A DNA stretch of 46,014 nt, from NCBI GenBank assembly GCA_900315255.1, contig OMYH01000014.1, positions 1 to 46,014 of the forward strand, in the 5' to 3' direction. This document shows, one piece after another, positions 16,476-25,670 of the stretch (within the stretch, counting starts at the first letter, position 1; every line of letters starts with the position of its first letter). The position numbers and the translations under genes are program-made. Below the pieces are notes generated by a model. That model had not been told where the DNA came from. It was given only the letters and a program-made list of their open reading frames with translations, and searched no databases. This stretch comes from an uncultured Eubacteriales bacterium. Its GTDB lineage: Bacteria; Bacillota; Clostridia; Oscillospirales; Acutalibacteraceae.

Positions 16476-17300
16476 TTACGAATCAGAGCTGTTGTTTTGT
16501 TGATCTTCGTTTTCCGCTGCCTTATCATCAAGTATTATACCCGACTGTGCTTTGGGAACATCAGACTCTGATTGTGAACTCTGTGCGGAAACGGCTGCCG
16601 ATTTGTTCAGGTTCACACTGTCTTTAACGATGTTTTCTCCGGTAGGTCTGAAATTGTTTGTATTCTCATTGTTGGAGCGGATGGTATCCGCAGAGGTTAA
16701 TCCTTCAAAGGAATACTTGCATTCAAACATAAGACCTATGAAAAATGCAAAAACAACAACCGGGAATACAGGGAGAGTCGCTAACAGCATGATAATAAAT
16801 AGAAGAATGGGCAGCTGAATGATTTTATTGCCCTGCCTGCGAACTACGAAAAAGTTCGATGTTCCGTCGCCTATAACCTTTTCGGCACGATTACCGGCTT
16901 TATTCAGAAATTCATCAACTGAGTTTCTCCTGTGGTTATAATACTGATTCCGAAACGGCGGCGGACCATAAAACCCGGGATTTCCGTAAGGTGGCGGATT
17001 AAACCCCGGCTGTTTGCCGACATTTGGCGGAGCACCATATCCGGGATTCGGAGGGAACGGAGCATTCGGCGGAAATGGTGGTTGTCTGAATTGACCACCT
17101 ACACTGTTCATCTGACTGCTTACATACTGGTATCCAGGTGCTTGCTGATATGCCTGAGGGTTCATATTATCTCGGGTTCGTTCCAGATAGATAGCAGCGT
17201 CGAGCATATCCCAGTTGGATTTTTCAAGCGCATTCTTAGCTTGTTCGAGTGAAACATGGGCTTTTTCGCTCAAGGTTTCAACCATCTCATAACTTTTCAT
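16476..17300 (-). CDS. UBA-like + Pro-rich + DUF4342 membrane protein (longer paralogue)
   Basis: The 274-residue product starts with a UBA-like domain (about 1-43; SLEQAKNALEKSNWDMLDAAIYLERTR) clearly related to the neighbouring 172-residue protein. A Pro/Gly/Asn/Tyr-rich linker (about 68-120; repeated PPFPPNAPF-type stretches), a DUF4342 core (about 128-160; EFLNKAGNRAEKVIGDG, RRQGNKIIQLP), two hydrophobic segments (about 160-190) and a polar Ser/Asn tail follow. A cytosolic UBA-like head on a membrane base suggests a scaffold or adaptor, but no function is established. The ATG follows GGAGG by eight bases. The similarity of both ends points to a tandem duplication followed by divergence of the linker. 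Confidence 0.78.
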   Translation of the reverse strand: MKSYEMVETLSEKAHVSLEQAKNALEKSNWDMLDAAIYLERTRDNMNPQAYQQAPGYQYVSSQMNSVGGQFRQPPFPPNAPFPPNPGYGAPPNVGKQPGFNPPPYGNPGFYGPPPFRNQYYNHRRNSVDEFLNKAGNRAEKVIGDGTSNFFVVRRQGNKIIQLPILLFIIMLLATLPVFPVVVFAFFIGLMFECKYSFEGLTSADTIRSNNENTNNFRPTGENIVKDSVNLNKSAAVSAQSSQSESDVPKAQSGIILDDKAAENEDQQNNSSDS

Positions 17301-17389
17301 TTTATATACCTCCTATACTTAATCTACAGCTTGTCTGTTGCTGTGATTTAATAATACAATATCAAAATTAAAAGAAAATTTATTAATTA

Positions 17390-17554
17390 TTAGAATAAGA
17401 TTAGAATAGAGTTAGATAGAAAAAACGGCGTATTTTTAGGCAGTGCGGGATAATAGGTAAAATATCCTTTAGCCATGCGGTCGAAGAATCGGTTCTTTAG
17501 AAGAATATGGTCAATGCAATAAACCATATTTAAAGGATTGCTGCGTTTTAGCAT
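17390..17554 (-). pseudogene. Possible gene remnant (54 codons) in a long intergenic gap
   Basis: The gap 17301-17657 holds an open stretch on the minus strand, starting MLKRSNPLNMVYC and ending in SNSILILF, with in-frame coding-like sequence continuing upstream of the ATG to a stop near 17585. It has no RBS, and I recognise no family. It may be the degraded 3' end of a lost gene or a chance reading frame. Confidence 0.25.
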
Positions 17555-17612
17555 CTCTTTGCAGTAAACTTCAAATCGGAGTAATGATTAATATTCAGGC
17601 ATAGAATAAGAT

Positions 17613-17642
17613 TCCCACGCTACCGCTGAGGGCAGTGTGGGA
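17613..17642 (-). terminator. Hairpin after the XRE regulator gene
   Basis: Minus-strand TCCCACACTGCC (17642-17631) pairs with GGTAGCGTGGGA (17624-17613), one wobble and one mismatch, tail ATCTTATTCT. A moderate intrinsic terminator. Confidence 0.6.
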
Positions 17643-17657
17643 GCCTTGGTGTGTCAG

Positions 17658-18164
17658 TTAGTTACCTGTTCCATCATAGGCATTACGTTCAACATAAGCC
17701 ATCATGGTATTGTTTCTCCATGCGTGTGCAACGGCAATCAGCAGAGGAGTAATCGAAACAAGTATCACATTATTAATCAAAATACCGGCTATGAACACAG
17801 CTATGATACAAATCCCGATGAATACCATAATAGCAATGTGCTCTTTCAGCCATTTCTTCTTGAAGAACTCTATTTTATCCTTCAATGAGAAGCTGCTGGC
17901 TTTGATAACCTGTGTCAGATTCTCCTCTGCGGCCTCCTTGTACTCATCATCGGTTAATCTCTTTCCACTAAGAATTTCATTGACACTAACACTAAAAAGT
18001 TCTCCTAAAACCAGCATCACATCTGCAGGTGGCAGATATACTCCTGTTTCCCATCGGGAGACTGTTTTATTAGTGACTCCGATTTTTTCTCCGAGTTGCT
18101 CTTGCGTCAGACCTTTCTCTTTTCGAAGATCCGCTATAAATTTACCTGTTTTCATAAGATCCAT
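17658..18164 (-). CDS. XRE-family transcriptional regulator with C-terminal membrane segments
   Basis: The 168-residue product has a Cro/CI-type helix-turn-helix at about 7-60 (GLTQEQLGEKIGVTNKTVSRWETG, of which GVTNKTVSRWE is the recognition helix region), a charged connector (NEILSGKRLTDDEYKEAAEEN) and two hydrophobic segments at about 110-150. This architecture, a DNA-binding head tied to the membrane, is common in Clostridia; targets are usually unknown. An AGGAGG box supports the ATG at 18164 (the codon three further down could also serve), not the GTG at 18173 inside the box region. It stands alone, flanked by a terminator and a repeat-bearing gap, and may regulate itself. Confidence 0.88.
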   Translation of the reverse strand: MDLMKTGKFIADLRKEKGLTQEQLGEKIGVTNKTVSRWETGVYLPPADVMLVLGELFSVSVNEILSGKRLTDDEYKEAAEENLTQVIKASSFSLKDKIEFFKKKWLKEHIAIMVFIGICIIAVFIAGILINNVILVSITPLLIAVAHAWRNNTMMAYVERNAYDGTGN

Positions 18165-18261
18165 ATGACCCACCTCCTGAGAAAAGCATAGCGAATCTCC
18201 ACCAAATTGTCTTTACCATAAACAGCGAATTGCTGGACATTTCATTTCCAACCATCGCGCT

Positions 18262-18345
18262 GACATCTATCTCGCAGCCACAACTCCCCGACATCTAACT
18301 CGGCAACGGGGCATATTGACATCTATCAAGGCAACTCAACTCTCA
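18262..18345 (-). repeat. Three degenerate 28-bp tandem units upstream of the XRE gene
   Basis: GACATCTA recurs at 18262, 18290 and 18318, exactly 28 bases apart, with further partial matches (TATC/AACT then GGCAAC). A weaker GACATTT stands at 18236. On the minus strand the units read TAGATGTC after a GTTGCC-like block, and they lie about 100-180 bases upstream of the XRE start. They may be regulator sites or a decayed repeat. The rest of the gap to 18455 shows no gene. Confidence 0.4.
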
Positions 18346-18455
18346 CACTTTTCGAGCCTTTTTGCCCTTGGATAAGTTACCGAGAAGCGTTTGGTCTGGC
18401 TGATACCAAATTTGCCCGATTGCCCGAAAACCACAGTGTTACCGGGCTTTCGAGA

Positions 18456-19826
18456 TTATTCTCCTTTGACCTGTGACATCAACACGACCGTTTCCACATG
18501 CTGCGTCCTCGGGAACATATCCACAGGTGTGACCTCTTCTGTAATATAACCCTTCTCTTTAAACAGAGCGAGATCCCTTGCAAGTGTTTCCGGGTCACAC
18601 GAAACATATACGACTCTTATCGGTGACATTGTGCATATCGCATCTATAACAGAGCTGTCACAGCCCTTTCTCGGCGGATCAATAATAACTACATCGGGTC
18701 TTGTTTTCTTCTTTGTCAGGTCTTTTGCGGCGAGGGCTGCGTCTGCACAGATGAATTCTGCATTCTGTATATTGTTGTTCAGTGCGTTTGCTTTTGCATT
18801 TTCGATCGCCTGCGGAATTATTTCTATTCCTAACACCCTTTTCACTTTATCAGCCATAGACAGACCTATCGTGCCTGCTCCGCAATACAGGTCAATGAGG
18901 AATTCCTTCCCTGTAAGATTAGCATATTCCTTTGCAATAGAGTACAGCTTTTCCGTCTGGTCATGGTTGATCTGATAAAACGACAGCGGAGATATATCAA
19001 AATTGAGGCCGCATAATGTATCCGTTATGTGATCCTTTCCATAGATTGTCAAGCACTTTTTTCCCATGATAACGTTTGTACGTTCACGATTTATATTCAG
19101 AATGATACTCTTTACTTTATCGGAATAAGCTGTGATCCTGTTTATAATATCTTCTTTTTTCGGAATGCTGTCGCCGTTAATGACAAGACATACCATAAAT
19201 TGATCTGTTTTCTTGGCATGACGAATGTAAATGTGACGAATAAGACCCTTTCCCGTCGTTTCATCATAAACAGAAATATTATTCCTAATTATCCATTCCT
19301 TTACAAGCGCAGTGATGTCGTCAAATTCTTTCGGATGCAGCCTGCATTCGTCGCAGTCTATGATCCTGTGACTGTGAGTTCCGAAAAAGCCTGTAATAAC
19401 AATGCCGTTTTTGTTACGCCCAACAGGAATCTGCGATTTGTTTCGGTAATGGTTCGGATCATCACAACCCACAATATCGTTCATTTTAAATCCGTCGAGC
19501 TTTCCGATCCTTGTCAGAGCGTCATATACGCGCTGCCGCTTGATTCTGAGCTCTTCTTTGTACGAAATGTGTCTGAATACACAGCCGCCGCATTTTGTGT
19601 AACAAGTACAGTCGGACTCTACTCTCATCGGCGACGGATTAATAATGCTGTCTGCCTTTGCAAAGGCATAGTTTTTCTTTACCTTAAGGATATGTGCGTT
19701 GATGACGTCCCCGGGCGCGGTAAGAGGAGTAAACACCGCCATACCGTCAACATGGCCGATACCGCTGCCCTGACCTGTCATGTCGGTTATCTCGAGAGTA
19801 ATAATGTTATTCTTTTTCAATTCCAA
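18456..19826 (-). CDS. rlmD: 23S rRNA (uracil-C5)-methyltransferase, RlmD/RumA type
   Basis: The enzyme methylates a uridine of 23S rRNA (U1939 or U747 type) with S-adenosylmethionine. The 456 residues begin with a TRAM domain (about 5-65). Cysteines C73, C79 and C82 plus one in DCDEC near 160 form the [4Fe-4S] set of the family. The SAM site is DLYCGAGTIGL from D312, followed by IDPPRKGCD, and the catalytic cysteine is C410 in YVSCDP. The TTG start at 19826 follows AGGTG by about six bases and gives the standard TRAM start; no ATG fits. It has its own promoter and is divergent from murC. Confidence 0.93.
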   Translation of the reverse strand: MELKKNNIITLEITDMTGQGSGIGHVDGMAVFTPLTAPGDVINAHILKVKKNYAFAKADSIINPSPMRVESDCTCYTKCGGCVFRHISYKEELRIKRQRVYDALTRIGKLDGFKMNDIVGCDDPNHYRNKSQIPVGRNKNGIVITGFFGTHSHRIIDCDECRLHPKEFDDITALVKEWIIRNNISVYDETTGKGLIRHIYIRHAKKTDQFMVCLVINGDSIPKKEDIINRITAYSDKVKSIILNINRERTNVIMGKKCLTIYGKDHITDTLCGLNFDISPLSFYQINHDQTEKLYSIAKEYANLTGKEFLIDLYCGAGTIGLSMADKVKRVLGIEIIPQAIENAKANALNNNIQNAEFICADAALAAKDLTKKKTRPDVVIIDPPRKGCDSSVIDAICTMSPIRVVYVSCDPETLARDLALFKEKGYITEEVTPVDMFPRTQHVETVVLMSQVKGE

Positions 19827-19855
19827 AAAATCACCTGCTTTGTGTAACTAAATAG

Positions 19856-19884
19856 ATTGTATCATGTTTTAACGGTCAAATCAA
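19856..19884 (-). promoter_or_regulatory. Promoter of rlmD
   Basis: Minus-strand TTGATT (19879-19884) and TACAAT (19856-19861) are 17 bases apart, with TGA before the -10. Confidence 0.7.
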
Positions 19885-19928
19885 CAAAAAAATCTTGCGA
19901 AATCGTCATTAATAGATTAATATTTAGG

Positions 19929-19957
19929 TTGATATTTTTTGAATTATGATATATAAT
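19929..19957 (+). promoter_or_regulatory. Promoter of murC
   Basis: TTGATA (19929-19934), 17 bases, TATAAT (19952-19957), about 100 bases before the murC start. Confidence 0.8.
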
Positions 19958-20057
19958 GATTAGTAGCTAAATGTGATGCCGCATTAATCATTGTCATTTT
20001 GCGGTTTTTTCCTACAGATGTGTATATGATGATTATTCTGAAACAGAGGTGCTTTTC

Positions 20058-21461
20058 TTGTACGCAGACAAATTTTGTGATAAAACATACGACAGTATCC
20101 TTGATAGGATCAAAAGAATACATTTTGTCGGAATAGGCGGCTCGGGTATGTGTCCGCTCGCAGAAATTATGATCTCAAAGGGTTATGAGGTCAGCGGTTC
20201 GGATATGAACGACGGCGATACGCTCCGAAGAATCATAAGCTATGGTATTCCCGTGTATATGGGGCATGAGGCTAAAAATGTTGAAGGAGCTGAGCTTGTT
20301 GTTTATACTGCTGCCGTAAAGCCCGACAACATCGAGCTTGTTACAGCAAGGCAAAAGGGTATTCCCACCATCGAACGCTCGGTAATGCTCGGTATAGTAA
20401 CAAGAAGATTTAAACGATCGATTGCCGTTTCGGGAACTCACGGGAAAACTACCACAACGGCGATGATCTCACAGATCATGATCGGCAGCGGCGCCGATCC
20501 TACTGCTATAATCGGAGGAACACTTCCGTCTGTCGGCGGCAACAGCTATGTCGGAAAATCCGAGATAATCGTTTGTGAGGCGTGCGAATATGTTGATTCG
20601 TTTTTACAGATCACTCCTGCGATAGCGGTCGTTCTGAATGTAGACGCTGACCATCTCGATTACTTTGAAAATATGGATAATATCAAAAAATCGTTCCGCA
20701 AGTTTATCGCCCAGACGTCAGAGGCTGTTATAGTGAATGGTGATGATGATAATGCCTTGGACTGCGTTAACGACACCGACCTGAAGGTGCTGACATTCGG
20801 CTTCGGTGATAATAATATGTACCGTGCTGTTATGACATCTCCCGAGGATACGGTTTATGACGCATTTGATTTCTATTGCGGCAATGAAAAGCTATGTAAT
20901 ATCGAGCTGTCGGTCCCCGGCAAGCATAACGTGTATAATGCCCTTGCAGCTGCATCGGCTGCGCATTATGCAGGAGTATCTCCGCAAGGTATTAGCGAAA
21001 ACCTCCATAAGTTCACAGGTGTTCACAGAAGATTCGAGGTGCTTGGCACTCATGGCGGTATTACGGTCGCAGATGATTTTGCACATCACCCCACGGAGAT
21101 CACCGCAGCTCTCTCAGCGGCTATGAAAATGGGATTTCGCAAGGTATGGAATGTCTTCCAGCCCCATACTTATTCACGTACTGCCATGCTTCTCGATGAC
21201 TTTGCAAAGGCTTTGTCGATAGTCGATGAGGCTATTATCCTGGAGATTCTCCCTGTCCGGGAAAAGAATACATATAATATATACAACACCGATCTCGGAG
21301 CAAAGGTAGAAGGATCAAAGTGTATAGATACATTCGAAGATGCCGCAAAGTATGTCTGTGAGAATGCACAAGACGGGGATCTTATCCTGACAATGGGTGG
21401 CGGCAATGTTTATATGTGCGCTAATATGATAAACGATATGCTTAAAGCAAAATATGAATAA
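20058..21461 (+). CDS. murC: UDP-N-acetylmuramate-L-alanine ligase
   Basis: MurC adds the first amino acid of the peptidoglycan stem peptide in the cytoplasm, using ATP. The 467 residues have the UDP-binding Rossmann N-domain (HFVGIGGSGMCPLAEI near 22-37), the central ATPase with P-loop GTHGKTTTT (G126, K130) and NVDADHLDYF, and the C-terminal Ala-binding domain (HHPTEI, NVFQPHTYSRT). I chose TTG at 20058, which has AGAGG eight bases upstream; the in-frame GTG at 20049 falls inside that box. It is a single-gene unit with a clear promoter and terminator rather than part of a dcw cluster. Confidence 0.95.
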   Translation: MYADKFCDKTYDSILDRIKRIHFVGIGGSGMCPLAEIMISKGYEVSGSDMNDGDTLRRIISYGIPVYMGHEAKNVEGAELVVYTAAVKPDNIELVTARQKGIPTIERSVMLGIVTRRFKRSIAVSGTHGKTTTTAMISQIMIGSGADPTAIIGGTLPSVGGNSYVGKSEIIVCEACEYVDSFLQITPAIAVVLNVDADHLDYFENMDNIKKSFRKFIAQTSEAVIVNGDDDNALDCVNDTDLKVLTFGFGDNNMYRAVMTSPEDTVYDAFDFYCGNEKLCNIELSVPGKHNVYNALAAASAAHYAGVSPQGISENLHKFTGVHRRFEVLGTHGGITVADDFAHHPTEITAALSAAMKMGFRKVWNVFQPHTYSRTAMLLDDFAKALSIVDEAIILEILPVREKNTYNIYNTDLGAKVEGSKCIDTFEDAAKYVCENAQDGDLILTMGGGNVYMCANMINDMLKAKYE

Positions 21462-21470
21462 ATGATTTAT

Positions 21471-21503
21471 AAATACTCTCCCGAGAGATTTTGGAGAGTA
21501 TTT
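21471..21503 (+). terminator. Intrinsic terminator of murC
   Basis: AAATACTCTCC (21471-21481) pairs perfectly with 21493-21503, then a T-rich tail including seven T residues. Confidence 0.85.
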
Positions 21504-21528
21504 ATTTTGATATTTTTTTAGAAATTTA

Positions 21529-21557
21529 TTGTTTTCTTTACAGGTTTGTGGTATTAT
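21529..21557 (+). promoter_or_regulatory. Promoter of the GtrA operon
   Basis: TTGTTT (21529-21534), 17 bases, TATTAT (21552-21557) with a TGG extension. A second, closely spaced TATAAT lies at 21557-21562, so the exact element is uncertain. A 130-base untranslated leader follows. Confidence 0.5.
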
Positions 21558-21694
21558 ATAATTGTTTGTGTTGGATAGTTTATGTTGAACTTGAAAGAAT
21601 CAACAATTTTTTGATCGTTTGTTACAGAATATTCTGTTGCTGCGAATGTAATATAGTGGTTTGAAATATTTACAAAAAGAGAGGTATTTTAATA

Positions 21695-22207
21695 ATGGCG
21701 AAAGAGAAAAGCGAAAATAAGACAGGTTTAATCAGAAAACTGTTTATCGAAGAAACAAGCAATACTTTCATCCAGTTTTTCAGAAGTCTGTTTGTCGGCG
21801 GTGCGGCAACGGTAGTTGATATTATTGTACTCGTGATCTGCCGCGAGCTGTTTCATACTCCGGAATCTGTTGCTGCGGCAATAGGCTTTGTATTTGGCGT
21901 TACCGTCAATTACATCATCTCGACTTTGTGGGTATTTGCAAAAGCCAAGGTTGAAAACAGAACAAAGGATTTTATCTTTTTTGTTATAATAGGTATCATC
22001 GGTGCACTCCTGACCGAGCTTATCATTGCTCCGTTCTCGATGGACGGTATGTTCGGAGAGGGCTTCTTAGTAACTCATCAAATGTTTGGTTCGCTGATAC
22101 CTGCCGATAAATACTACATTGTGGGTAAATTTATTGCCGTAGTATTGGTGTATATCTGGAATTTCTGTGCAAGAAAGTTTATACTTTACAGAAATTGCGA
22201 AGAGTAA
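21695..22207 (+). CDS. GtrA family membrane protein
   Basis: The 170-residue protein has four hydrophobic segments and the GtrA pattern: an early FFRSLFVGGAATVVDII helix, then GFVFGVTVNYIISTLWVF near 65-85 and a final Trp/Asn/Phe-rich helix ending RKFILYR. GtrA proteins are thought to help move polyprenyl-phosphate-linked sugars across the membrane for wall or surface glycan decoration. The two following genes, a flavoprotein and a GT-C glycosyltransferase that would use such a lipid-linked donor, fit that role. AGAGAGG precedes the ATG. Confidence 0.88.
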   Translation: MAKEKSENKTGLIRKLFIEETSNTFIQFFRSLFVGGAATVVDIIVLVICRELFHTPESVAAAIGFVFGVTVNYIISTLWVFAKAKVENRTKDFIFFVIIGIIGALLTELIIAPFSMDGMFGEGFLVTHQMFGSLIPADKYYIVGKFIAVVLVYIWNFCARKFILYRNCEE

Positions 22208-22235
22208 TTACTATTTCAATTAGGAGTCAACAGAA

Positions 22236-23810
22236 ATGAAAAAGATCGTAATAATAGGTGCAGGTCCTGCAGGTCTAACTACAGCATATGAACTGCTGAA
22301 GGATAATAAGGGCGAGTATCAGGTAGAAATACTTGAAGAAACACAATCAATAGGAGGTATTTCTCAAACTGTAAAACATAACGGAAACAGAATGGATATC
22401 GGCGGTCATCGCTTTTTTTCAAAAGATGATTCTGTTATGCAGTGGTGGAAAAAAATGATGCCCGTTCAGGGTGTAAACAGCTTTGACGATGAAAAGCTCG
22501 GCAGAACAAAGCCTCTTGAAAAAGGCGGTCCCGATCCGAACAAGGAAGATAGGGTAATGCTAATCAGACGCCGTATTTCAAGGATCTATTTCAACAAGCA
22601 TTTCTTTGACTATCCTATCTCTATGAAATGGGATACCATAAAAGGTATGGGGTTCGGCACTACAATGGTGGCAGGCTTCAGCTATCTGAAGGCTTGCATA
22701 TTCAAAAAGCCCGAAACAAGTCTTGGCAATTTCTATATCAACCGCTTCGGAAGAAAGCTTTACAGTATGTTTTTTGAGGGATATACCGAGAAACTTTGGG
22801 GACGTCATCCGAGCGAGATCTCTGCCGATTGGGGGGCTCAGCGAGTTAAGGGTCTGTCCATCAGAGCTGTGATCAAGGATATGTTCAAAAAAGCTTTCGG
22901 CGGCAAGAAAAACAATAAAGAGGTCGAAACGTCCCTTATTGAAGAATTCTGGTATCCTAAATACGGACCGGGTCAGCTGTGGGAGACAGTCGCAGCCGAG
23001 ATCGAAAAGCTTGGCGGTACAATAAAAAAAGGCTATTCGGTAAAAAATATAGTCATAGATAAAAATAAGGTATCGCAGGTTGTCTGCGAAACAGATAAGG
23101 GCAGTGTTACGGTTGAGGGCGATATATTTGTTTCGTCAATGCCCGTGAAGGATCTTGTAGTTGGAATGACGGGAGACAAACCTTCCGATGATATTGTCGC
23201 AATAGCAAAGGGACTTCCTTACAGAGATTTCGTAACAGTCGGTTTGCTTGTTGACAAGCTTAATCTCAAGAACGAAACCAGTATTAAGACTCTCAATAAC
23301 ATAGTTCCCGACTGCTGGATATATGTTCAGGATACAAATGTGAAGCTTGGCCGCATTCAGGTGTTTAACAACTGGAGTCCTTATCTTGTGAAAGACCCCG
23401 AAAAATATGTATGGATAGGCTTGGAGTATTTTTGCGAGGAGGGTGACAGCTTCTGGAATATGACTGATGACGAGTGTATCAGTTTTGCATCTAAGGAGCT
23501 TGAATCAATGGGCGTGATAACTACCGATCAGGTCATCGACGCACACCGTGAACGCATTAAGAAAGCATATCCCGCTTACTTTGACACATACGCACAAATG
23601 GATCAGCTTATCGATCAGCTCAATATGTACAACAATCTGTACTGTGTCGGACGAAACGGTCAGCATAGGTATAATAATATGGATCATTCCATGGTAACCG
23701 CATTCAGGACAGCAGAATGCATAAAGTCGGGTTCAACCGACAGAACCGGTATATGGAATGTAAATACGGAAAAGTCATATCACGAAACTAAAGAAGATAA
23801 TAAGGATTGA
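22236..23810 (+). CDS. FAD-dependent oxidoreductase, UDP-galactopyranose mutase/protoporphyrinogen oxidase-like fold
   Basis: The 524 residues start with a classical dinucleotide-binding motif IIGAGPAG (to G13), an acidic end of the second strand (VEILEE) and the arginine-rich IGGHRFFSK stretch of the amine oxidase/UGM superfamily; the closing flavin-contact segment [17 protein letters not shown] lies near 470-487. This subgroup is annotated only as NAD(P)/FAD-dependent oxidoreductase and is often found with GtrA and GT-C genes. A role in modifying a nucleotide-sugar or lipid-linked sugar is likely but unproved; true UGM is shorter (about 370-400 residues). It is 28 bases after the GtrA gene and six before the glycosyltransferase gene. 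Confidence 0.82.
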   Translation: MKKIVIIGAGPAGLTTAYELLKDNKGEYQVEILEETQSIGGISQTVKHNGNRMDIGGHRFFSKDDSVMQWWKKMMPVQGVNSFDDEKLGRTKPLEKGGPDPNKEDRVMLIRRRISRIYFNKHFFDYPISMKWDTIKGMGFGTTMVAGFSYLKACIFKKPETSLGNFYINRFGRKLYSMFFEGYTEKLWGRHPSEISADWGAQRVKGLSIRAVIKDMFKKAFGGKKNNKEVETSLIEEFWYPKYGPGQLWETVAAEIEKLGGTIKKGYSVKNIVIDKNKVSQVVCETDKGSVTVEGDIFVSSMPVKDLVVGMTGDKPSDDIVAIAKGLPYRDFVTVGLLVDKLNLKNETSIKTLNNIVPDCWIYVQDTNVKLGRIQVFNNWSPYLVKDPEKYVWIGLEYFCEEGDSFWNMTDDECISFASKELESMGVITTDQVIDAHRERIKKAYPAYFDTYAQMDQLIDQLNMYNNLYCVGRNGQHRYNNMDHSMVTAFRTAECIKSGSTDRTGIWNVNTEKSYHETKEDNKD

Positions 23811-23816
23811 TTCTAT

Positions 23817-25409
23817 ATGAGTAAAATATCCGCAAATCTCGAAAAGAGCAGACCTCAGAATGCGGTCGGAAAACGGGAAACCGATTTCGATCCGAGCTTG
23901 GCAAAAAAATGTCTGGCTGCATTTGCAGTCCTGTGCATTGTCTGCACGATGGTTTTTGACAAAACTCAGGCCTATAACGGAACTCCTCTTGTAATTACGG
24001 CTATGCTTGTACTTGTCGGAACAGCTGTATATCTGAAGATCAACAATAAGCTGACCTACCGGAACATCATCCTGCTTATTCTGGCTGCAGGCTTTATATT
24101 ACGATTGAATTATTGTTTGTATACCTTCGTGAGCGCCACTATCCGACACCGTCAGCACGATGTTTATGATTTCGGTTCGGGAACAGGCCATGCGGGATAC
24201 ATAGAGTTTTTCTATGACAATGGTTTCAAACTGCCTGATTTCAACCCGACAACGAAGGCTCAGTTCTATCATCCGCCGCTCCATCATTTGCTCGCGGCAA
24301 TGTGGATGAGGATCCTTACGACCTTCGGCGCAACATATGACAGAGCGATCGGCAGCATACAGTTTTTAACTTTGTTTTATTCCTGCTGCGTAATGCTTGT
24401 GACCGAAAGGATACTCGATATTCTGAATATTATCAAAAAACCAAAGGTAATAGCACTTGCTATAGTTGCCTGTCACCCGAGTTCACTCCTTATCGCAGGC
24501 AGTATAAACAACGACGGGCTTGCATTTTTGTTCATGATGCTTTCATTTTATACTGCCATAAGGTGGTACAAGAACCCGACAGTGAAGAACATTCTTTTGA
24601 TAGCAGTATGCATCGGTGCAGGTATGTCTACAAAGCTCTCTGCTGCTCTTGTTGCACCTCCGATAGCCCTTTTGTTCCTGATAAAGCTTATCAAGGATAA
24701 AAAGAATATTGCCGAAAACATTCGTCAATACTGTCTGTTCGGCTGTGTCTGTCTGCCGCTCGGCTTGTGGTATTCTGTGAGGAATTTTATCAAATATGAC
24801 GTGGAGTTTAACTATGTACCCCGTTTGTCTGATACCTCCGACCAATATGTCGGATTCCACACGGCTTATGAGCGTTTGTTTGATCTGTCATATCATCCGT
24901 TTGAAAACGTATTCCTTAACAGAGTACACACCGGTGCAGATTATTTCGAGTATAACCCGTTTGTAGCGATTATCAAGACATCATTGTACGGTGAGTATAA
25001 ATACGAGAACGTTCCCGAAGGCGTATGCAGAGTTCTGTTGATACTGAATATTCTGCTGATCACACTGTCTATAATAGCTATGGTATATTGCTGTGTAAAG
25101 AAGAGTAAATATCTAAACAGGGATATGAAGATATACATAATGGCATATCATTTGCTGTTGTTCATTAATTTTATAATCTTTGCATTTCAATATCCGCACA
25201 ACTGTTCGATAGATTTCCGCTATATTCTCCCGACAATGATAACAGGAGCGTTATTTGTAGGATTATTCCCGCAGCAGCTTGAGGATAATAACAACAAGAA
25301 GGATACAATGGTTGTTAATGTCGTGAATTATTTCACCATAGCCTTGGTATCTGCATTCTGTTTGTTCTCTGTGATAGTATATGTAATGCTTGGCATGAAA
25401 AAACACTAA
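23817..25409 (+). CDS. GT-C fold membrane glycosyltransferase (GT39/PMT-like)
   Basis: The 530-residue protein has an N-terminal cytosolic tail (about 1-30), around eleven hydrophobic segments and a large first external loop with acidic residues (HDVYDF near 118-123) followed by the family-typical H152-PPLHHL. GT-C enzymes move a sugar from a polyprenyl phosphate donor to a protein, glycan or lipid outside the cell. It is third in an operon with GtrA and a flavoprotein. The next gene downstream encodes a huge, Ser/Thr-rich exported protein, an attractive O-glycosylation target (inference only). A terminator follows directly. Confidence 0.82.
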   Translation: MSKISANLEKSRPQNAVGKRETDFDPSLAKKCLAAFAVLCIVCTMVFDKTQAYNGTPLVITAMLVLVGTAVYLKINNKLTYRNIILLILAAGFILRLNYCLYTFVSATIRHRQHDVYDFGSGTGHAGYIEFFYDNGFKLPDFNPTTKAQFYHPPLHHLLAAMWMRILTTFGATYDRAIGSIQFLTLFYSCCVMLVTERILDILNIIKKPKVIALAIVACHPSSLLIAGSINNDGLAFLFMMLSFYTAIRWYKNPTVKNILLIAVCIGAGMSTKLSAALVAPPIALLFLIKLIKDKKNIAENIRQYCLFGCVCLPLGLWYSVRNFIKYDVEFNYVPRLSDTSDQYVGFHTAYERLFDLSYHPFENVFLNRVHTGADYFEYNPFVAIIKTSLYGEYKYENVPEGVCRVLLILNILLITLSIIAMVYCCVKKSKYLNRDMKIYIMAYHLLLFINFIIFAFQYPHNCSIDFRYILPTMITGALFVGLFPQQLEDNNNKKDTMVVNVVNYFTIALVSAFCLFSVIVYVMLGMKKH

Positions 25410-25414
25410 TATCG

Positions 25415-25438
25415 ATCCGCAGTCATATGGCTGCGGAT
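25415..25438 (+). terminator. Intrinsic terminator of the GtrA operon
   Basis: ATCCGCAG (25415-25422) pairs with CTGCGGAT (25431-25438), followed by TTATTCTTTTTC. Confidence 0.8.
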
Positions 25439-25566
25439 TTATTCTTTTTCAGAAACAGAATGATCGTTTTGTAATTGTTTTGTTACTTTAAATTGTGATT
25501 AATAACAATGAACGGTCACTTAAATATAGCATAATTTACGAAAAAACCTTGTTAAAAATATGTTTG

Positions 25567-25595
25567 TTGCATTTTTATTTGAAATATGCTATATT
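25567..25595 (+). promoter_or_regulatory. Promoter of the giant surface protein gene
   Basis: TTGCAT (25567-25572), 17 bases, TATATT (25590-25595). Transcription from here excludes the upstream in-frame start at 25560 and supports the ATG at 25671. Confidence 0.7.
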
Positions 25596-25670
25596 ATCTC
25601 AAAGTCTGTTTTGTGTAAACAGAAAAAACTTTTTTGTGAATGGTGTGTAAATTTAGAAAGGAATGATTTT

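Noticed and set aside
25560..25670. 37-residue N-terminal extension of the giant surface protein
   Set aside because: The best promoter lies inside the extension, and a good RBS plus standard signal peptide start at 25671.
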